Origin: Chloroflexota bacterium
Lineage (GTDB): Bacteria > Chloroflexota > Dehalococcoidia > UBA2979
Direction: 5' to 3'
Assembly (NCBI GenBank): GCA_947470025.1
Contig: CANIRU010000012.1
Span: 1 to 33,948 of the forward strand
Length of the DNA: 33,948 nt
The translations under genes were made by a program, and so were the position numbers. The number at the start of each line of letters is the position of its first letter. Positions within the stretch are counted from its first letter, which is position 1. Below, in pieces: positions 31,343 through 33,948 of this stretch. The notes beneath the pieces are model-generated. The model searched no databases and was not told where the DNA came from. It saw nothing but the letters and a program-made list of their open reading frames with translations.

Positions 31343-32947
31343 ATGATCTTTGCTGAGAACCTCGCTCGCTCCTTCGGCGGCCACCATGTGATCCGGGACG
31401 TCTCCTTCGCCATCGGCGACGGGGAGCGCGTCGGGCTGGTCGGCCCCAACGGTGCCGGCAAGTCCACGCTCATGCGCCTGATCGCCGGCGACGACGAGCC
31501 GGACGAGGGCGCCGCGGGCGTCCGCGGCGGCGACTTCGAGTTCCACCGCCAGGAGGCGAACCTCGACGAGCAAAAGACGCTGGTCGAGGAGATGTGGACC
31601 GCGTTCCCGGAGGCGCGGGCGATCGAGCGCGAGCTCGACGAGGTCGCGATGCAGATCGGCAGCGGCGAGGGCGACCTCGACGCGCTGATCGATCGACAGG
31701 CGCATCTCTACGAGCGCTTCGAGGCGTTGGACGGCTACCGCATCGACCGCCGCATCGGACGCGTGCTCGACGGTCTCGGCTTCGCGATCGAGGACCGTAC
31801 GAAGCTCTGTGGCCAGTTCTCCGGTGGCTGGCGCATGCGCGTCGGTCTCGCGAAGGTGCTGGTGCACCGTCCGCCGAACATCATGCTCGACGAGCCGACG
31901 AACCACCTCGACGTCGCCGCGCGCGACTGGCTCGCGCTCGAGCTGTCCGAGTACAAGGGCGCGGTGCTGCTGGTCACGCACGACTCCGAGTTCCACGACG
32001 TGGTCGTGAACCGCATCATCGAGCTGCGCAACGGCCGCGTGGAGTCGTACAGCGGGAACTACAGCGACTACCAGCGCCAGAAGGCCGAGCGCCTTTCGCA
32101 GCAGCAGCGCGCTGCGGCGCGGCAGGACCGCGAGATCAGCAAGCAGACGCGCTTCATCGAGCGTTTCGGCGCGAAGGCGACGAAGGCCACCGCCGTGAAG
32201 TCGCGCGAGAAGCAACTCGCGCGCATCGAGCGCATCGAGGTCCAGCGCGACGAGCGCGAGGTCGGATTCCAGTTGCGCGCCTCGGGCCGCACGGAGCTCG
32301 ATGTGCTGCGCGTCGACCACGTCGCTCAGACCTTCGGCGAGCAGGTCGTGCTGATCGATGTGAACCTACTCGTCGAGCGCGGCCAGAAGGTCGTGCTCCT
32401 CGGCCCGAACGGCAGCGGCAAGTCCACGCTGCTCAAGATCATCGCTGGCAAGCAGCAGCCGACGCAGGGCGTCGTCCAGTGGTCGACGCGCGCGCACACC
32501 GGTTACTACGACCAGCATCAGGACGAGGCGCTCATCGCCGACCGCACGATGATCGAGGAAGTCCGCACGGTCGCGGCTGACCAGCCGGACGTCGCGCTGC
32601 GCGCCATCCTCGGCCGGTTCCTGTTCCGCGGTGACGACGTGTTCAAGCCGATCTCGGTGCTCTCCGGTGGCGAGCGCAGCCGCGTCGCGCTGGCGAAGTT
32701 CCTGATCGAGCCCTCGAACGTCCTGCTGCTGGACGAGCCGACCAACCACCTCGACGCCGCGACCCGCCGCAAGCTCGTCGAGGCGCTCGAGTCCTACGAC
32801 GGCACGATCATCTGCGCGAGCCACGACCCGGCGATCCTCGAACGGGTCGCCACGCGCGTGTACCAGATCGAGGGCGGCGAGTGCCGCGAGCTCGAGGAGT
32901 ACCGCCGCGAGCCTGGCGAGAAGCGCAAGAAGGCCAGCGTCGAGTAG
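31343..32947 (+). CDS. ABC-F family ATPase (ribosome-associated type)
   Basis: This 534-residue protein has two ABC domains and no membrane segments. Domain 1 has Walker A GPNGAGKST (34-42), signature FSGGWRMRVG and LDEPTNHLD. The linker is highly charged and helical (about 225-320: QQQRAAARQDREISKQTRF, then REKQLARIERIEVQR), the P-site tRNA interaction motif of ABC-F proteins. Domain 2 has GPNGSGKST, LSGGERSRVA and LLLDEPTNHLD. These proteins act on the ribosome as translation factors or, in some species, antibiotic-resistance proteins; the length is close to EttA/YbiT. Which role applies is unknown. It ends in a Lys/Glu-rich tail. Confidence 0.95.
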   Translation: MIFAENLARSFGGHHVIRDVSFAIGDGERVGLVGPNGAGKSTLMRLIAGDDEPDEGAAGVRGGDFEFHRQEANLDEQKTLVEEMWTAFPEARAIERELDEVAMQIGSGEGDLDALIDRQAHLYERFEALDGYRIDRRIGRVLDGLGFAIEDRTKLCGQFSGGWRMRVGLAKVLVHRPPNIMLDEPTNHLDVAARDWLALELSEYKGAVLLVTHDSEFHDVVVNRIIELRNGRVESYSGNYSDYQRQKAERLSQQQRAAARQDREISKQTRFIERFGAKATKATAVKSREKQLARIERIEVQRDEREVGFQLRASGRTELDVLRVDHVAQTFGEQVVLIDVNLLVERGQKVVLLGPNGSGKSTLLKIIAGKQQPTQGVVQWSTRAHTGYYDQHQDEALIADRTMIEEVRTVAADQPDVALRAILGRFLFRGDDVFKPISVLSGGERSRVALAKFLIEPSNVLLLDEPTNHLDAATRRKLVEALESYDGTIICASHDPAILERVATRVYQIEGGECRELEEYRREPGEKRKKASVE

Positions 32948-32989
32948 ACGCCGCCGGCTCGAGGGCCGGTCGAGGCGAACGCCGTCCTC

Positions 32990-33065
32990 ATTCAATATCT
33001 GGAGTCGGGATGGTTGAAGGGGCGAAGCCCTTCAAATTTCAATCCCTCCCGCGCCGGGAGGGGCA
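32990..33065. other. spacer with nested hairpins, possible terminator or dispersed palindrome
   Basis: TTGAAGGG (33014-33021) pairs with CCCTTCAA (33028-33035) around GCGAAG, followed by ATTTC. An outer GGGAT/ATCCC pair is possible. CCCTCCC (33044-33050) pairs with GGGAGGG (33056-33062). The first hairpin may end transcription of the ABC-F gene; the whole resembles a repeated intergenic palindrome. Nothing else is seen between 32948 and 33140. Confidence 0.5.
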
Positions 33066-33140
33066 GGCGTAGGCCGCCCCGCGCTGACACATTGACCGAC
33101 CCGCGCCGAGGCATCGCGCCCCTCGCCGCATTGGCGCGAG

Positions 33141-33947
33141 CTACTCGACAACCTCGATGGTCGCGTAGCCGCCGGGGGCGACGGTCCTCCACCACGTGTA
33201 GGCCTCGTCGCTGTTAGCGAACCAGATATCGCGATGCTCCGCGCCGACGCCACCGCCGGTGTCCTTGCAGGCGTAGATCAGCTCGGTCGGGTCGCCGAGG
33301 ATGCGGAAGCGTTGCCCGAAGTTCGCGCCGGAGCAGGATGCGGCGCCCGCGTGGACGATCTGGCCGTTCCGCATCGCTCCGCAGAATCCGCCGCCGTCGC
33401 CCGCGCCGCCGCCGGCCTTCTGCACGCAGTAGTAGTAGGTCACCGGCACCTGGAGCGCGCGAGCCGGCTTCACCAGCGTTGCGGCCGGGGGCGGTGCCGG
33501 CGCGGGGTCGGGGGCGCTGAGGCTGCGGCGGATGAACACGATCGACGCCGGCTTCATCGTCGATCGGTTCAGCGTGCTGACCCAGTCCGGCGCACCCGGA
33601 ATGTACGTCAGCCAGCGCTGCGTCGGGACATCGAGCGCCATGACCACGTCGACGGCGAACGGCTGCGCCTTGATCAGCGCAGCCACGTCGTTCGTGCCGC
33701 TCACGCCGAGCGTGAGCCCGTCGTGCGCCGGCACCGCGAACGTCCGCGGTGACCCGGTCGCAGCGGGGAGGGTGTTCTGGATCACCGGGGCCGTGTCGGA
33801 GGGCGGCAACGTGCCCGCTCGACGCACCATCACCACCATGTCCGGGCGGAGCGTCGTGTCGTCCAGGGTGTTCACGATGGGGGGTGCGCCGGGGATATAG
33901 GTCAGGTAGCGCTGGGTCACCGGTTCGATCACCGAGATGCCTGCCAC
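33141..33947 (-). CDS. secreted protein with YIPGAP repeats and a 3D/RlpA-like double-psi barrel domain, partial
   Basis: The open frame continues past the right edge (GTG at 33947 may be an internal valine), so the N-terminus and any signal peptide are missing; 268 residues are visible. Two copies of a roughly 40-residue repeat occur: VTQRYLTYIPGAPPIVNTL... ending VVMVRR, and VPTQRWLTYIPGAPDWVSTL... ending IVFIRR. A Pro/Ala linker follows, then a C-terminal domain with CSGANFGQRFRI, CKDTGGGV, HRDIWF and DEAYTWW. This matches the 3D/double-psi-barrel fold, whose members include lytic transglycosylase-like cell-wall proteins. Cysteines before and inside the barrel may form disulfides. Confidence 0.72.
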   Translation of the reverse strand: MAGISVIEPVTQRYLTYIPGAPPIVNTLDDTTLRPDMVVMVRRAGTLPPSDTAPVIQNTLPAATGSPRTFAVPAHDGLTLGVSGTNDVAALIKAQPFAVDVVMALDVPTQRWLTYIPGAPDWVSTLNRSTMKPASIVFIRRSLSAPDPAPAPPPAATLVKPARALQVPVTYYYCVQKAGGGAGDGGGFCGAMRNGQIVHAGAASCSGANFGQRFRILGDPTELIYACKDTGGGVGAEHRDIWFANSDEAYTWWRTVAPGGYATIEVVE

Positions 33948-33948
33948 C

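Noticed and set aside
1-33948. CRISPR array, insertion sequence, integrase, toxin-antitoxin or restriction genes
   Set aside because: No direct-repeat arrays, transposase motifs, terminal inverted repeats or defence-gene domains were found on either strand.

Overview
The window is a G+C-rich (roughly two thirds by eye), gene-dense bacterial chromosome segment. It holds no phage, IS, CRISPR or rRNA signal. Gene content, NTG starts in overlapping operons, leaderless promoters, secreted proteins with YIPGAP repeats and a CaiB/BaiF enzyme beside an ecdysteroid-kinase-like phosphotransferase all suggest a Chloroflexota bacterium (Dehalococcoidia/Tepidiformia-like). That placement is inference; no marker gene here settles it.

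Layout. 1-114 is the tail of a NYN-domain gene with a terminator. 175-10937 is one long minus-strand pyrimidine operon: promoter, PyrR-binding leader and attenuator, then pyrR-pyrB-pyrC-carA-(2H-phosphoesterase-like)-carB-HAD-HAD-pyrK and a small membrane protein. From pyrR to pyrK every junction overlaps by 1-4 bases. 10958-13955 holds a PAC2-family gene, a lone receiver protein, uppP and a small secreted protein. 14091-15518 carries tRNA-Asn(GTT), tRNA-Gln(TTG) and tRNA-Leu(CAA), all minus strand with encoded CCA, around a cysteine-dioxygenase-like cupin and a small zinc-finger protein. 15548-20009 has two minus-strand pairs: CaiB/BaiF CoA-transferase with coaE, and amidase with a phosphotransferase. 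20103-23699 is a PAS-PAS-GGDEF-EAL protein divergent from an MFS transporter. 23717-28543 is a minus-strand operon of two thioredoxin-fold lipoproteins followed by two M16 peptidase subunits, one active and one lacking the zinc motif. 28842-32947 is a plus-strand run: metallophosphoesterase, PuuE-like polysaccharide deacetylase, ROK kinase and ABC-F ATPase. 33141 to the right edge is a secreted 3D/double-psi-barrel protein, cut by the window edge.

The pyrimidine operon covers the first three steps of UMP synthesis (CarAB, PyrB, PyrC) plus the electron-transfer subunit PyrK, but pyrD, pyrE and pyrF are not in the window. Its leader has the parts of a PyrR/UMP attenuation switch. The passengers (a 2H-like protein between carA and carB, and two tandem HAD phosphatases) are the best candidates for something undescribed. 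Two genome-scale signals also stand out: TANNNT boxes 6-7 bases upstream of six start codons, and a very frequent, strand-skewed heptamer GTCGAGG that also occurs in spacers. No complete new defence or mobile system was found.
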